Below are positions 9,801 to 20,542 of a stretch of DNA of 64,000 nucleotides, in pieces. This stretch comes from Membranipora membranacea (lineage: Eukaryota > Bryozoa > Gymnolaemata > Cheilostomatida > Membraniporidae): NCBI GenBank assembly GCA_914767715.1, contig OU612072.1, positions 3,288,001 to 3,352,000 on the forward strand. The letters run 5' to 3'. How positions within the stretch are numbered: the stretch's first letter is position 1; each line of letters starts with the position of its first letter. Position numbers and translations under genes: made by a program. The notes beneath the pieces were generated by a model. It made no database searches, was not told the DNA's origin, and saw only the letters and a program-made list of their open reading frames with translations.

Positions 9801-12800
9801 CGGTTAGACACAAGATTATTTTAAGTACCTGTATCAGAAGACGTGGCTGCCACAGGTTTGCTAACAGGGCCAGAGTAGAAGTTTTCCTCCGCTCGATAAC
9901 TTCGGCTGTGATGAGCTTCAGAAGGCTGGCTAGCCTGGTGTACATTAGGCTGAGGCTGCTGAGCAGCGCCCCTACTTTGCAAACTGGATGTACTGGTTGT
10001 ATTAAGTATGGATAGATCAGGAGCGGAGGTCTGATAATTTGATCTTGTGGATGGCTACAATGCACAAGACAGTAAGCGGTAACTGCACACATATAGTACC
10101 ACCACAAAAAAACCGATATGCTTTCCCCGCTGCCTAATTGTGGAATAACCTTAGCTGTGAATAGGCTACTGGATCGCATGAAACGGCGCTACTGAACCTG
10201 TTTTCACAAATTAAAATAAACTGTCTGTGAATAGGTAACCTGGCTATGCTGAGATTAAGCTCCACTTGTTTATCAGCACCTACTCAATTAATTGGCTTGG
10301 GCTTTACTACCCTATAGGAGTTTAGTTTTCGCGGCATTTAGGATTCGCTTTTCGCGTTGTTGCCTAAGTAGCGAAATTTAGTGTATCTTAGATTAAACTC
10401 ACTCACCATAGTTTCATAAACAATGTACAATTATACAGGAATACACCTTACCTACGCATGCAAGGTAGTGTGGTGTAGTCGGGTGTAGTGGTCTAAGTGT
10501 CTGCCTTGCAATCAGATGGAGAGTAATGCCCTGGGTTCGAATCCCAGCTTGGACATTTTTTTTTAATTTTCACTAGTAAGCCTACTAGCGAAAGGTCCAG
10601 GTCCAGATAGCGAAATTAAACTCTAGCTAAATTAAACTCCTATAGGGTATATTTGAGCTAGTATTAGCCTGGTCACGCGACCACCGGACAAGGCTAAGCT
10701 AGTATTACTAGTATATACTTACAGGATTCTGTGAGGGGTTTGAAAAATCACTCCATTGTGTTCCGTCTGAATTGTGACTATCGAGCACTGCAGGTACAGC
10801 ACCTACTGCAGAAGAAAACGCATTAAAGCTGACCAGAGCATCTCAACATTTAAATGAAATTGTATGGAGTCATGGACTCCCGGGAAATTAGAAGCAGGAT
10901 CCTGGGACAAAAAGTATGCAGGATTTCTATTTTATCTGTTATCAGTCAACCACAAAAAGATTTCCACTAGTATACTGGTACTGCTCTAATATATTACAGA
11001 TGCTAATCTATTATGATACAGATACTGATCCAGAATGATACTGATCCATTTCCATACTGATCCTTTACAACACTGATCTATTACAACAGTGATCCATCAC
11101 GATACTGATCAACCACGATACTGATCCATTATGATACTGATCGCTTGCAATACTGATACAATAAGATACTGATGGTTCTGTCAATATGATATACAAATGA
11201 AGTCCTGTAACCATAGACATCTTTGACACAGATGTGTACTATTTTCTTCTTCAGTTCCTACAAGTTTCACCGAACTTAGCAAATATATATTTATTTGGTT
11301 GGTGTCGAATCATGTTTGGCTACCTGATGTTGTCGCAGATGCAGCAGGTTTGTTGTCAGCTCTCATTTCCACTCCCCTGGGTCTTCTCACTCTTGCGACT
11401 GAAACCAAAATCAACATAGTATAGATAAAGATCTAAATTTTTGCAATGTGATCTATAGACTGTAATCATTATATCAAAAGTCAGAAGCAAAGAGTACATT
11501 CATTATCACCATGGTCCTATGCATAGATTTTAGGAGTTGTCAAATCATTGAAAGAGTATCGATTTAATTTCGATCGCATTCAGTTTGCGTTATCTCAGTC
11601 GCTTTACAATATCGAATTGTGTCAAACTGCTTGTCGGAGCTGGTATGGCTGAGCAGTTTGCATCAAAGACTGTGTGAGTTTAGGAAATCCCAGCACAATT
11701 TCCAACCGCAGCAGAACTTTTTGAGGTTCCAACACAATCAGCGAGGTCATTTGTATCATCGAAACCGTAAGTATTCAATTCAAATCGATTCATGGAAAAA
11801 TAATAATAATAATGAGTTTTTTTTGTATACCGCTTAATGTAAGCCACAATGGGTACTAAGCGAAGAACACTAGATCATTACCGCCCAGTCACTGGATCCA
11901 AGCACTCCATAGCCAACCCTGACTCATGAGAACCTACAGCGCTGGTACTCATTGGAACACCCTACTGAACTCGGCTTCTCAGGTAACACCATTGGACATG
12001 CTCGGGAATTGAATAGTGAATGTGAAGCTGATAATAAGTCTTGTTACCTGGTAGGTAAAAGAAATCCACAGGTTTAGATTTGTATTCTTTGCCTCCTCTT
12101 TTCAATACTAACTGAACAGATACCCGCCGATGATTCTCAGGAAAATTGTGTGGTTTATACTCTGGATAGACGAGCCTTATAGCGGAGGTCTCATGTATGT
12201 GCTTCTCAGTAGTGAAGCTCCCACGAGCTCTCCATTCCTGTCCATTGATTTCTCCAAAAAAATCAACTCTTGTTACCTCCTCTACAAAGTGTGAGAAAAA
12301 CAGGAGAGTTGCAATGGCGTCGCCAGAAGGAAAGCTGGTACTGATTATAAAACTGTACAAGGATAACAAACAAATTCTCTCCCAAATTTGAAAAAAACTT
12401 CACTCATGAGCAAAGGGAGGACTGGAAAAGCCCGCTGTAGTTTCTTGTGGTACCAGACCAGGAAAACTGGACAGACATAAAGACATCCATGTTTTCCCGA
12501 TCTGTTTGAAAAATGTTTCTTTGATTATCTATTTGAAGACTTGATATGATATCTTAATACTGACTCACCTTTCTTTGTGACCCCATTCATTAGTATTATC
12601 ATACGCCCTTTACCTGTGGCTAAACCTCGATTAGGCATAATATGCACTATGGCTAAATCTTCCCGCTCTAAAAAATATCATCCACGATGCAAATAGAATT
12701 TTTTTTAATATTTCCAAAATCCACAACACTGTCACATCAGCAGTGGGTATGAGGGTTCCAGGGACTGATGTGGTTAAAGTAAATGCTAACAATAAAATCT

Positions 12801-15674
12801 CGAAATGAGACAAATCTGAGTTCAAGGCTACTACTAACAAATCGGGTGTATGGCTCTCAGACCACTGTAAGCAGCAGTGCTGGATGGAGACCTGCAATCA
12901 AATCAAAGACTCAGCCATAGGTCAATCCTAGTTGTACCAACTGACTGCAACCGAGAGTATAATAATACTGACTAACATGACTTACTTTTAGAATTGACAA
13001 TAGGCTGAGATGTTACCGGAGTACAAAGAGGTCTGGAGGTTCCGTGATCATCCTTCACAATAAAAGTAAAACATATAGCCACCATCATAGGGTCTATCTC
13101 CTTCTGTTTGGTCTTCTCCTTATGATCAAATCCAGCTGAAAATTACAGTTACAGATACATAGCACTCATTGGCCTATATGGACACCATCAGCCAATCACA
13201 TTGCCCGCTCCAATTCTGGTTTCCTATCTCTTTTTGAATGTTTTTATGAGGTGACTAGACAAGGGGTCAAGTTAACTTGTCTATTACCGTAGTGCCTTGT
13301 AGATACATAATGTAGAACGCTAGTACACAGTGACTTACCTCTAAAGGGATCTAGACCCATATCTTTACGTATCTGAATCTCTTTGTCCCATTCGTCCTGC
13401 TTACTTTGTTCCAGGTTCACGTCATCCATTCTATAAATAGTCACATCACAGTTTTGGATCTATATGGGTTTTTTGTTGAAATCTTTGCATACCTAGTTTG
13501 TCTGCCTCATCGTATTCATAATACTGCCAGTGGAGAGATAGAATAAGCATCTCAAATAAATCTTACATTATTTGGTTGTTATTTTGGGTGATCGTAAACC
13601 TTTTTCTGTATGCCCCGCCCTCAGTGTTGGTACCCTCCAGTCTATGAGGGTGTACCTTAGGACTAACATTTGTCTGTTCAGGAGTCGTCACGAGGCAGGC
13701 CCACAATGTCCCTTCACCTTCATACCCATGTACCTGTAAATATGGATAAACCACTGAAAAGAAAAAACTATGCCTCTGACAGGATTACCTGTGAATATAT
13801 CACACTGCCATTCGCGTAGTTAGATGAGTTCTTTACCTTCATTGACACCCACAATCAAATATTTTACCTTGATTCTGCCAGTTACCAATTTGTTTGCTGG
13901 AGAACTGAAGGCCTCTATAATCTAATTAAGGTTTTGTGATTCATCTGTTAAACAAACAAACAACAAACAAACGTATATTGTAAGCACAAGGCATTGGTTT
14001 GTCTCTTTCAATTTGTGTAGACCCTTTGATATGCAGTTTCAAAACTTAGCTAGTCAGTAATCTTACTCTGTGCGTACACCAGCTTAGCTCCAATATATGA
14101 TCTTTTTTGTTGCTATCCAGGCTATATTCATCCCACAGGATAGGGGCCAATGATTAATTTAAATGACACAAAAAAATTTCCATACATGTTTATATTGAAG
14201 CGGAAGTCGTTATCTACCCCTATAAAGCCCTTGATTTTACAATCCTCCCTTTCATATACATGTGTTATCTTTCTCCTGTTTTCCCCTCCCCTTTTCTCCT
14301 CTGCATTCTCCTTTTTTCCCATCAGTTATCCTAATTCTCTGATACTGATACAGTATTGGAAATTTCCTACTAAAATTATTTTGTATGGCAAAAGAAAAGT
14401 ATACTACAATCTGAATGCCACCCATTCTAGTGTGTCTTGGAAAACTGTCCAAGAATATGGTTAGGTGCAGAAGTTTGAGCAATTTTATACTAGCATGAGT
14501 ATACATACAGGCCTGTATCTCAGGCATGTTTAGTGATAGGCCAATATCTGATTTTCTGTCGTACACATTTTCACCACTTGATTACTATTTGTTTGCAAAC
14601 AGGTCGTAGCAACCTGGGAGCAAACCAAAGCCCAGTAGTGGGCAGTAGTCCTTCTATCCGCCTTCCTATATAACTCTGGATAGTGATGTAGATCAATCCA
14701 TTTAACTTGAGGGCCTAACATGCCGCATTCATCATACATTCACCATTAGTATACTAATGATTTGTGAAACATAATCAGTAATATAACACCATACTGTAGT
14801 GTACTACTAGAGTCATATTGAGACTGCAAAAATATTGTCTAGCTGCCCGGGGTACTGACTCTCCTATTATATACACCAGAGCTATAGGGATTAGGGACTT
14901 CATTGTATTCCTATTGTACCAGGCATTCATATTTTGTTTGACGATTTCACAAATTTGGCACATTACCTTTAGAGTAGGCCAGGATTTACCACCATCTTGG
15001 CCTCTAATTTTAGCATTAGCGTTATCTGTACGATATCGATACCTGAAATATAGTGAATGAATAGCCATTAGACAGTGCTGATTGTAAATTTCATATGCGT
15101 ATAGGCCTTGCCTTTACCAAAGCTTCATCAACTCCCAAACAATTTAAGGCCATGTGACAAGGCTAGTGCTCCTTAATATAAGACCGTAGTGTACTTTAGT
15201 ACAGTCCCATTGGGAGGTGAGGGAGCCCTGGCTTACCTGAGCTGTTCTACTGGCTGATTTACAATCTCAAGATAACTACCAGCATGTAAGGCCCTGGGCA
15301 TCTTTGAGAAAATACTCCGGCCAGCACAAAAGGCTGCTTCTAAAATATAAAGAAAATCTCTAATAGTATTGTATAACCACTCTGACGTGCCCCTCTGTCA
15401 CCGCATATTCTTCAAACAAAACCTGGAAAAAAAGAGAGGTAAATGCATAGAACTGCACTGTGGGATCTTGAGTCATCTGCTGGCTGATGATTTAGAGCAG
15501 GCAACCTTGTTACTGCAAGCCTATCCAGGAGGCTCATTGGGAATTAAGTGCTCAATTGTGAACTCATGACATTGACATGTGTTGTTCTATCATAGCAATA
15601 TAAAGGGAACGTGAACACACACCAAGAAGGGTTGGAGGGAGTGGAGCTTGTGGTCGAAAAATATTCCACCCTTC
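6878..15674 (-). CDS. Divergent Rel-homology transcription factor with Q-rich C terminus
   Basis: A second Rel/NF-kB-like nuclear factor. Exons in order: 15674-15623, 15339-15237, 15042-14967, 13733-13567, 13430-13339, 13135-12986, 12667-12569, 12281-12048, 11398-11324, 10805-10723, 10054-9829, 9436-9369, 9080-7732, 7498-7333, 6910-6878; every junction keeps frame to the TAG at 6878. From the Met at 15301 the product is 960 residues. RHD-N spans about 9-183 (SYLEIVNQPVEQL, then loop RYRYRTDN; WACLVTT; HPHRLEG; SQPIVNSK). The IPT/dimerisation domain is about 187-293 (RVDFFGEINGQEW, VYPEYKPHNFPENHR, VSVQLVLKRGG). A basic stretch RVRRPRG follows, an expected NLS site. Residues 350-950 are rich in Q, S, P and T, like a transactivation region. 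No ankyrin repeats are seen. The recognition loop lacks the usual Cys-Glu-Gly. The 5' end is open: the 15674 exon has a good acceptor, so a further upstream exon is likely. Confidence 0.85.
9655..9760 (-). repeat. tRNA-like SINE fragment
   Basis: On the minus strand GTAGCTCAATGGGTAAGGC resembles a D arm with an A box, and GATCAATTCCC, about 35 bp on, resembles a decayed B box. It lies in an intron of the Q-rich Rel gene. Confidence 0.45.
9761..9811. repeat. 17-bp tandem repeat, three copies
   Basis: AAGGAACGGTTAGACAC is repeated three times without change, directly next to the SINE fragment and 17 bp from the exon ending at 9829. Confidence 0.9.
10308..10649. mobile_element. MITE with TA ends, carrying a tRNA-like insert
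   Basis: TACCCTATAGGAGTTTAG at the left is matched by inverted AAACTCCTATAGGGTA at the right, 342 bp apart. Both ends carry TA, as expected for a Tc1/mariner-type non-autonomous element. Near the ends, GTTTAGTTTTCGC and GCGAAATTAAAC also mirror each other. There is no coding capacity. Confidence 0.65.
10480..10556 (+). repeat. tRNA-like (pol III) sequence inside the MITE
   Basis: GTAGTGGTCTAAGTG (A-box-like), TCTGCCTTGCAATCAGA (anticodon-like arm, one mismatch), a long variable region, then CTGGGTTCGAATCCCAG (perfect T stem and B box), followed by a T run that could end pol III transcription. The acceptor stem pairs poorly (GTCGGGT against CTTGGAC), so a pseudogene or SINE head is more likely than a working tRNA. 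Confidence 0.55.
10656..10706. mobile_element. 31-bp micro-element with 10-bp target duplication
   Basis: AGCTAGTATT occurs at 10656-10665 and again at 10697-10706. Between them is a 31-bp segment that starts AGCCTGGTCACGCG and ends GACAAGGCTA. The segment ends resemble those of the element at 33313-33364. Confidence 0.6.
10990..11175. repeat. Degenerate ATACTGATC minisatellite
   Basis: The motif ATACTGATCCATTA and close variants recur about nine times at roughly 15-20 bp spacing in an intron of the Q-rich Rel gene. Confidence 0.75.
14575..14660 (-). repeat. Fragment of the SINE body also seen at 4500-4735
   Basis: TTTGCAAACAGGTCGTAGCAACCTGGGAGCAAACCAA.. followed by CCCAGTAG aligns with TTTGCAGGCAGGTCGGAGCACACC.. 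and CCCCAGTAG in the first copy. The tRNA-like head is missing. Confidence 0.55.
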
Positions 15675-15751
15675 CTGCACACACAGGCAAGTTAAATAGC
15701 TGTTATAACAGTATCTGCAACACCAGTCCATGTGCTTGTCTGTGAACATCA

Positions 15752-16835
15752 ACTTTTTTTCGGTAACTGTAAATTGCTGAACAGGCTGAACAGCTGAACA
15801 GAATTTCTCAGACTACTATTTTTTTTTATTCTATACATGATTGGCCAATTTTGCACAAGCCATGACAACTCCTTATATTCTAATGGATACTTTACTTATC
15901 CCTGCTTATACTAAGTTTGCAATTGCCTTTGTTTCTTTCTATTATTTTATCCATAATAAGATTTTGGGTATTAAATTTAGTGAATGGATGGAAGGAACCC
16001 CCAACCCCTCCCCCAAACAAAGCTTGTCAAGTCTGGCTAGATGAAAGGATGGCATTGTGCTGAATAATTGGTTTCCTTAACACCATTAGATTTTGTTAGA
16101 TTCGGTATATTGATTGCTTCATTTGCTTGCCCTCATTGGTATGGATTTATGGATCAGTGGTAAAACACATAGCGTGGCTATTTGTGAAGATATGCCATCA
16201 GTATAAAGCTTTGTGTCAGGATATAAATAAAGCTATAAATGTTGCAGCGTTTACATTACGTATGATTGACGTACCAGTAACGACTGTAGTGTATATGTCT
16301 ATGGTGAATGAGATATAGATGTCTATGGTACCCGGATGAAAGAGTTAGTCTAGGACTGAGCCGAGACCAAGCAGGAACAGGAGTGAGCTTTGCCTGAGAC
16401 AAGTGCTGGGAGATTACCTAGGACGGACCTGATAGCAAGGTAAATACCCTATTACATAGTACTTCACAGACCTTCAAAAACTCAGGCATGCGCTGCTTGA
16501 CAAACAGATTCTGTGCTTGTGGACCAATCAAAAATGAGAAATGCGGTCCAGCAACCATACATGAATAGCCATACGCCTGCTCAGGGTTAGATATGTACCC
16601 ACACTCATATAATATATATATATCAGTGATTGATTGCCCTAAAACAATATACTAGGTGCCAACAGGAACTTAGTGACTCATTATACTCACTAAATCATTT
16701 GGTTGGGAGGAATGTGTTTGAGAAGTGATTAGTCAGTCAGCCACAGAAAAGAATACAAAAAAAAATTTTAGTCTGAGAAATCCTGGTTAACAGCTGTTCA
16801 GTCTGTTCAGCAATTTACAGTTACCGACTTTTTTT
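15752..16835. mobile_element. Non-autonomous DNA transposon with about 75-bp inverted ends
   Basis: CGGTAACTGTAAATTGCTGA at 15761 is repeated in inverted orientation ending at 16826; similarity continues inward for about 75 bp. ACTTTTTTT flanks both sides (15752-15760 and 16827-16835), a perfect 9-bp target duplication. The 1.07-kb interior has no transposase-like frame. An 8-10-bp duplication suggests a Mutator- or hAT-type mobiliser. It lies just upstream of the first recognised exon of the Q-rich Rel gene. Confidence 0.72.
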
Positions 16836-17336
16836 GCAAGGTTTTATGTATGTGATGTAGTCAAGGAGTGATATAGTAACTACCTCTTTATTATGTTTCT
16901 GGCAGTTTAGATCAAGGAGTAACAACTAATTATCCTTGGTTAGTAGTTCAAGAAGTTGGGACACTTGGTTAGATCCAGTTTCCCTGTCCAGTCTCAATTC
17001 TTGGTGGATCAAGTAGTGTCAGCAGTCACCAGCCAGTGTAGTGAGTGGTAAATAAATGGAAAGAGTTCTCCTTTCTGACCAGTCAGAAATCTTTCCTTGG
17101 TAGTGGGGCTTCAATGTTTATATGATAGATGTGTAGAAAAATCCTTAGTTCAAAGTGAAACAGTAATTTTATCTTTAACTAGAGGATGATGCGACCAATT
17201 CTTGCCAATCTTGAACAACTAGTTCATATTCATTTCATCATCAAAACTCTGATCACTCTATCCACATAAAATAGTAATAGACATAGAATACTTGTTGATT
17301 TAGTTGAATTGGCATTCTTATACGCATGTCTATGAT

Positions 17337-17361
17337 GGAAATCCCAAGCGGTGGGAATTCC
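17337..17361. promoter_or_regulatory. Paired kB-like motifs
   Basis: GGAAATCCC (reverse complement GGGATTTCC) is followed 7 bp later by GGGAATTCC. Both fit the NF-kB consensus GGGRNYYYCC apart from length. The pair is about 1.7 kb upstream of the first recognised exon of the Q-rich Rel gene, so autoregulation is possible but untested. Confidence 0.4.
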
Positions 17362-17550
17362 AGATTCCAATTTCCCCAGTCCTTGGACAGGAGTGGTCTA
17401 GCTTTTTGATTTGTCAACTTTGTCGATGCTTTGAACACTCATGGAGATTGGATTTTGTATGGCATTGAATGAACACAGTATAAATACTTTATTCATATTA
17501 TAGACATTTCAAATTCTGATTCTAGAGAAGATGTTAGCTGGTTATTAAAT

Positions 17551-17713
17551 CACAGCCAGCGTTCGGGATGGCGATCGCCATCCTGATAGCTTTTAAGGGC
17601 TGGCTGCGAATTAAATAGGTCAGAATCCCTTTAGAGCACTTCAAAACACAGCCAACATTAACGTCCGCCTATGGTCGCAATTGCCATCCCGTACACCATT
17701 AAGGACTGGCTGT
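17551..17713. repeat. Duplicated CACAGCCA...TGGCTG palindromic unit
   Basis: Two units, about 58 and 68 bp, each run from CACAGCCA to an inverted CTGGCTG. The first has a perfect 18-bp palindrome at its centre (GGATGGCGATCGCCATCC); the second has a decayed version. This looks like two nested small foldback elements. Confidence 0.5.
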
Positions 17714-18794
17714 GTTCCAAACTATGGTTACTGCCGCAATAAAATTTTGCTTTAACAGGTAACATCATCCCATGGCTGTGGCAAACTGTATGAGCTGAAG
17801 CGAGTTGGGCACCAGATGTAGGCAATAGCCTCTGATGCTATGAGGCTGAAAGTGTTAACTTATCTTATATCGAAACTTGTGAGCCAGGGAAGTGGGTATA
17901 CTGATTGCTTGCTTCGTTAATTTAATCTTTAACTTATTTACTTCTCCCCAATGATTGGGCAAAATTTGGAGCAGCAAAATGAATATCAATCAAATCACAA
18001 TCGCAGCTCACTTGTTGCTGCCAAAACTTAGCTGATGAGAATTTAAATTCAAATGAATATTAGTGAAAAAAATACATTGGATTTGATCATATACAGGTGC
18101 CTCTGTCTTGGAAGTTAGCTGTGGTTATACATTGCAAATAAACCTCGGTGGTTAGTGACTTATTATATGTGGCCAGACACACATGGATAATGCTGTAACT
18201 CTAGTGGCAGAGTAGCAGTTTGTAGTTGGCACACTGCTGCATTTCAAATCATGAGGCAATAAATGGAATTTTCCTAAATCGGCTTACACATGAATTAGAT
18301 GACACAGGGTCTAGTCATGCCTTTCAAATTACTTTCCACAATAGAGTAATAACAATTTAGGCAAAGTCCACATTGTAGAGTTGATTGAATGCCTTTGTTG
18401 ATTAGCTCAAATAGACTTGTATCATAAATAAATCATAAGCCACAAGCAGCTAATGGTCTTCTACAGTTATTGGTTTTCCCTGAGAGAAGGTTACCTTTAC
18501 TGGGAATCCCTGATTTTAATACCCATGTTATAAATATCAAAGCGAGGGGACCCATTCATATAAATGCCTCGATCAAAGTACCTGGATACTTACCTATATC
18601 TTATATGTTGTGTTTATGTCAGTGTAGGTATCATTATAATTAGCTCAAATGTTATGTGAGGCTACTATTGTCTAGCGCTGAAATGTATGACAGAAAACAT
18701 TGGCCAATATTGGAAACTGCTTTGGTTAACAACACCAGGAGGAAATACAAATATTTCCGTACTTGATCATCATTTGTTAGCAACAATCATAGCA

Positions 18795-18844
18795 ATGAGT
18801 ATTTATAATCTTTGATCATAGTATCAAAGATTATAAATACTCAT
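18795..18844. repeat. Perfect 22-bp inverted repeat with 6-nt loop
   Basis: ATGAGTATTTATAATCTTTG at the left (arm 18795-18816) is matched exactly by the inverted arm at 18823-18844 around the loop CATAGT. The arms have no mismatch, so it is either recent or maintained. Confidence 0.85.
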
Positions 18845-20542
18845 CGATAAGTCATTGAAAGCGTATGTTATGTGCCTATCTATACCATACTATCAGCCCA
18901 ATGAACTCCCAATGAACTTCCCGAATGAACTTCCCGAGTTCACTGATCAGCCATTGTATAATCCCCACAGACTGTATTGATGATGTATGCAGGGAGTGCC
19001 TGTCAATCACAATTCACTTATGTTATTGCGTAAACAACAGGATTATTTCTGATTTTGAGGCCAATTTATGAAATTCATAAAACTGACTTTGAATATTAGA
19101 CTTATCTCCCTTGTCTTAGCTATGGTAGCAAATTAAAAACCAAATAAAACAATTTTTTATTTAAATCAGCACTATTTATCATTTCGCAATGAAGCATGAT
19201 ATCGATTAGGTATTATATAGCAGCATTGCTGTAATTCTTATTAAACAATACAATTATCACACCAGGTCAGAAACAAACTTAATTATATTCTATTAAATGA
19301 CACGTCTCCATGGCACTCAGCTTGGGGCAAACCCACATTATGTAGCATGCCCGTGTGACACCAAGTGTGACTCTATCTGTACAACTGCAGATGACTGAGT
19401 AAAAAACACTTAATATTTTGGAGCTGGAACTATTCCAGCAAACAATCCATCAATGATACACAATGATAAAACCTGGTAAACAAAACTGGTACAATAAGAC
19501 ATACTGCCAGTGCGTAACTTTCGGATATGGCTCTGCATATACAAGTGTCATGGAGAGACATTCAATCCTAACACTTTGACCAATTGAGCAAAATGGGATT
19601 GACATAGTATAAGTACCCTATATTGCAGTAGTATAACTCTGCAACCACAAAGGGAACATACTTGATCTAGGATTGACTTTGAATGATTTTCACTGTAATT
19701 GTGTTATCACTGTCAAACATCTGCCATCTATTTATTCGGGAGACAAACTAGAATTACACTTCAGTTCTCATTATGATACTCAGCAGTGTAAACAAATAAG
19801 AGATTGACTAAGCAAGCCATTTATCACATGCATACAATCATGACTTTAATTGGTCTTTTAGCCCTTCAATACATGTAATAAGTGAAATGTAGGTAACGAT
19901 TTTAGTACAACAAAGCCCTAAGGACCAGCTAAACTAGTATGATAATGACACAGTATTTAGGATTATCACACCTATGAAAATTCCATGACATGCCGTTCAG
20001 TGAATATCTGTCCGCAGGCTACCAATATCAACCTAACAAGGTGGTATATAATTCAACTACGGCCTAAGGGGAATGTTGTAGCAAGCATTATTTTTCATGA
20101 TTTATAATAATATAGCCAACCAACAACAAAACAGATATTTACTTGAATTTTGCCTTTATTTGTATTTGACGAAAAGCATGTGATGTGTGGTCACTCTATC
20201 CTATTTTATCAGTTATTAAAAGAAACAAACCTGCTCTGGTCGCTTGTAATTAATTGTCAAATATTCATGATATCTGAGTCCCATCTCCTTCCTTCAGGCG
20301 AAACGATCAAGTGATTTAAACATTTGGGTAATTCCAAATATAAAGAAGGCTGGGAGTTTGCTGCTTTTTCACTCCAGTAGGAAGAGACAATATAGGATAG
20401 TCACACAATGACAATGAGGAAGAAATCATCATGGAAAAAGCCAAAATAATGCAAGAGAAGACAACCATAAAGTCCCAGGCCTCAAGTACAAATCATGCTC
20501 AATATGAGAAATGTTGTGGTAGTTCTTAATACAACGTACTAG

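Larger units (their letters stand above)
16836..20542. other. Gene-poor interval
   Basis: No exon could be supported on either strand. It holds two kB-like motifs at 17337-17361, a duplicated palindromic segment at 17551-17713, a perfect hairpin at 18795-18844, and otherwise unassigned AT-rich DNA. It probably includes the promoter and first exon of the Q-rich Rel gene. Confidence 0.4.

Noticed and set aside
10480-10556. Functional tRNA gene
   Set aside because: B box and T stem are perfect, but the acceptor stem pairs badly and the variable region does not fit a clear isotype.
13493-13523. Possible 31-nt exon reading YYEYDEADKL in the Q-rich Rel gene
   Set aside because: It has usable splice borders, but the phase of the preceding exon forces a frame ending in TAG, while joining 13567 directly to 13430 keeps the frame. 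At most a cryptic exon.
13838-13920. A second recognition-loop exon for the Q-rich Rel gene (reads ...LVTGRIK before GTAAAA)
   Set aside because: In the phase required by the upstream exon it begins with an immediate TAG, and the similarity to an RHD loop is weak.
14128-14566. Overlapping 104-residue frames on both strands
   Set aside because: They lie in an intron of the Rel gene, are low in complexity (Lys/Glu against Ser/Phe), and are shadows of each other.
16127-16318. Possible transposase remnant inside the inverted-end element
   Set aside because: 63 residues with no recognisable motif; the element is treated as non-autonomous.
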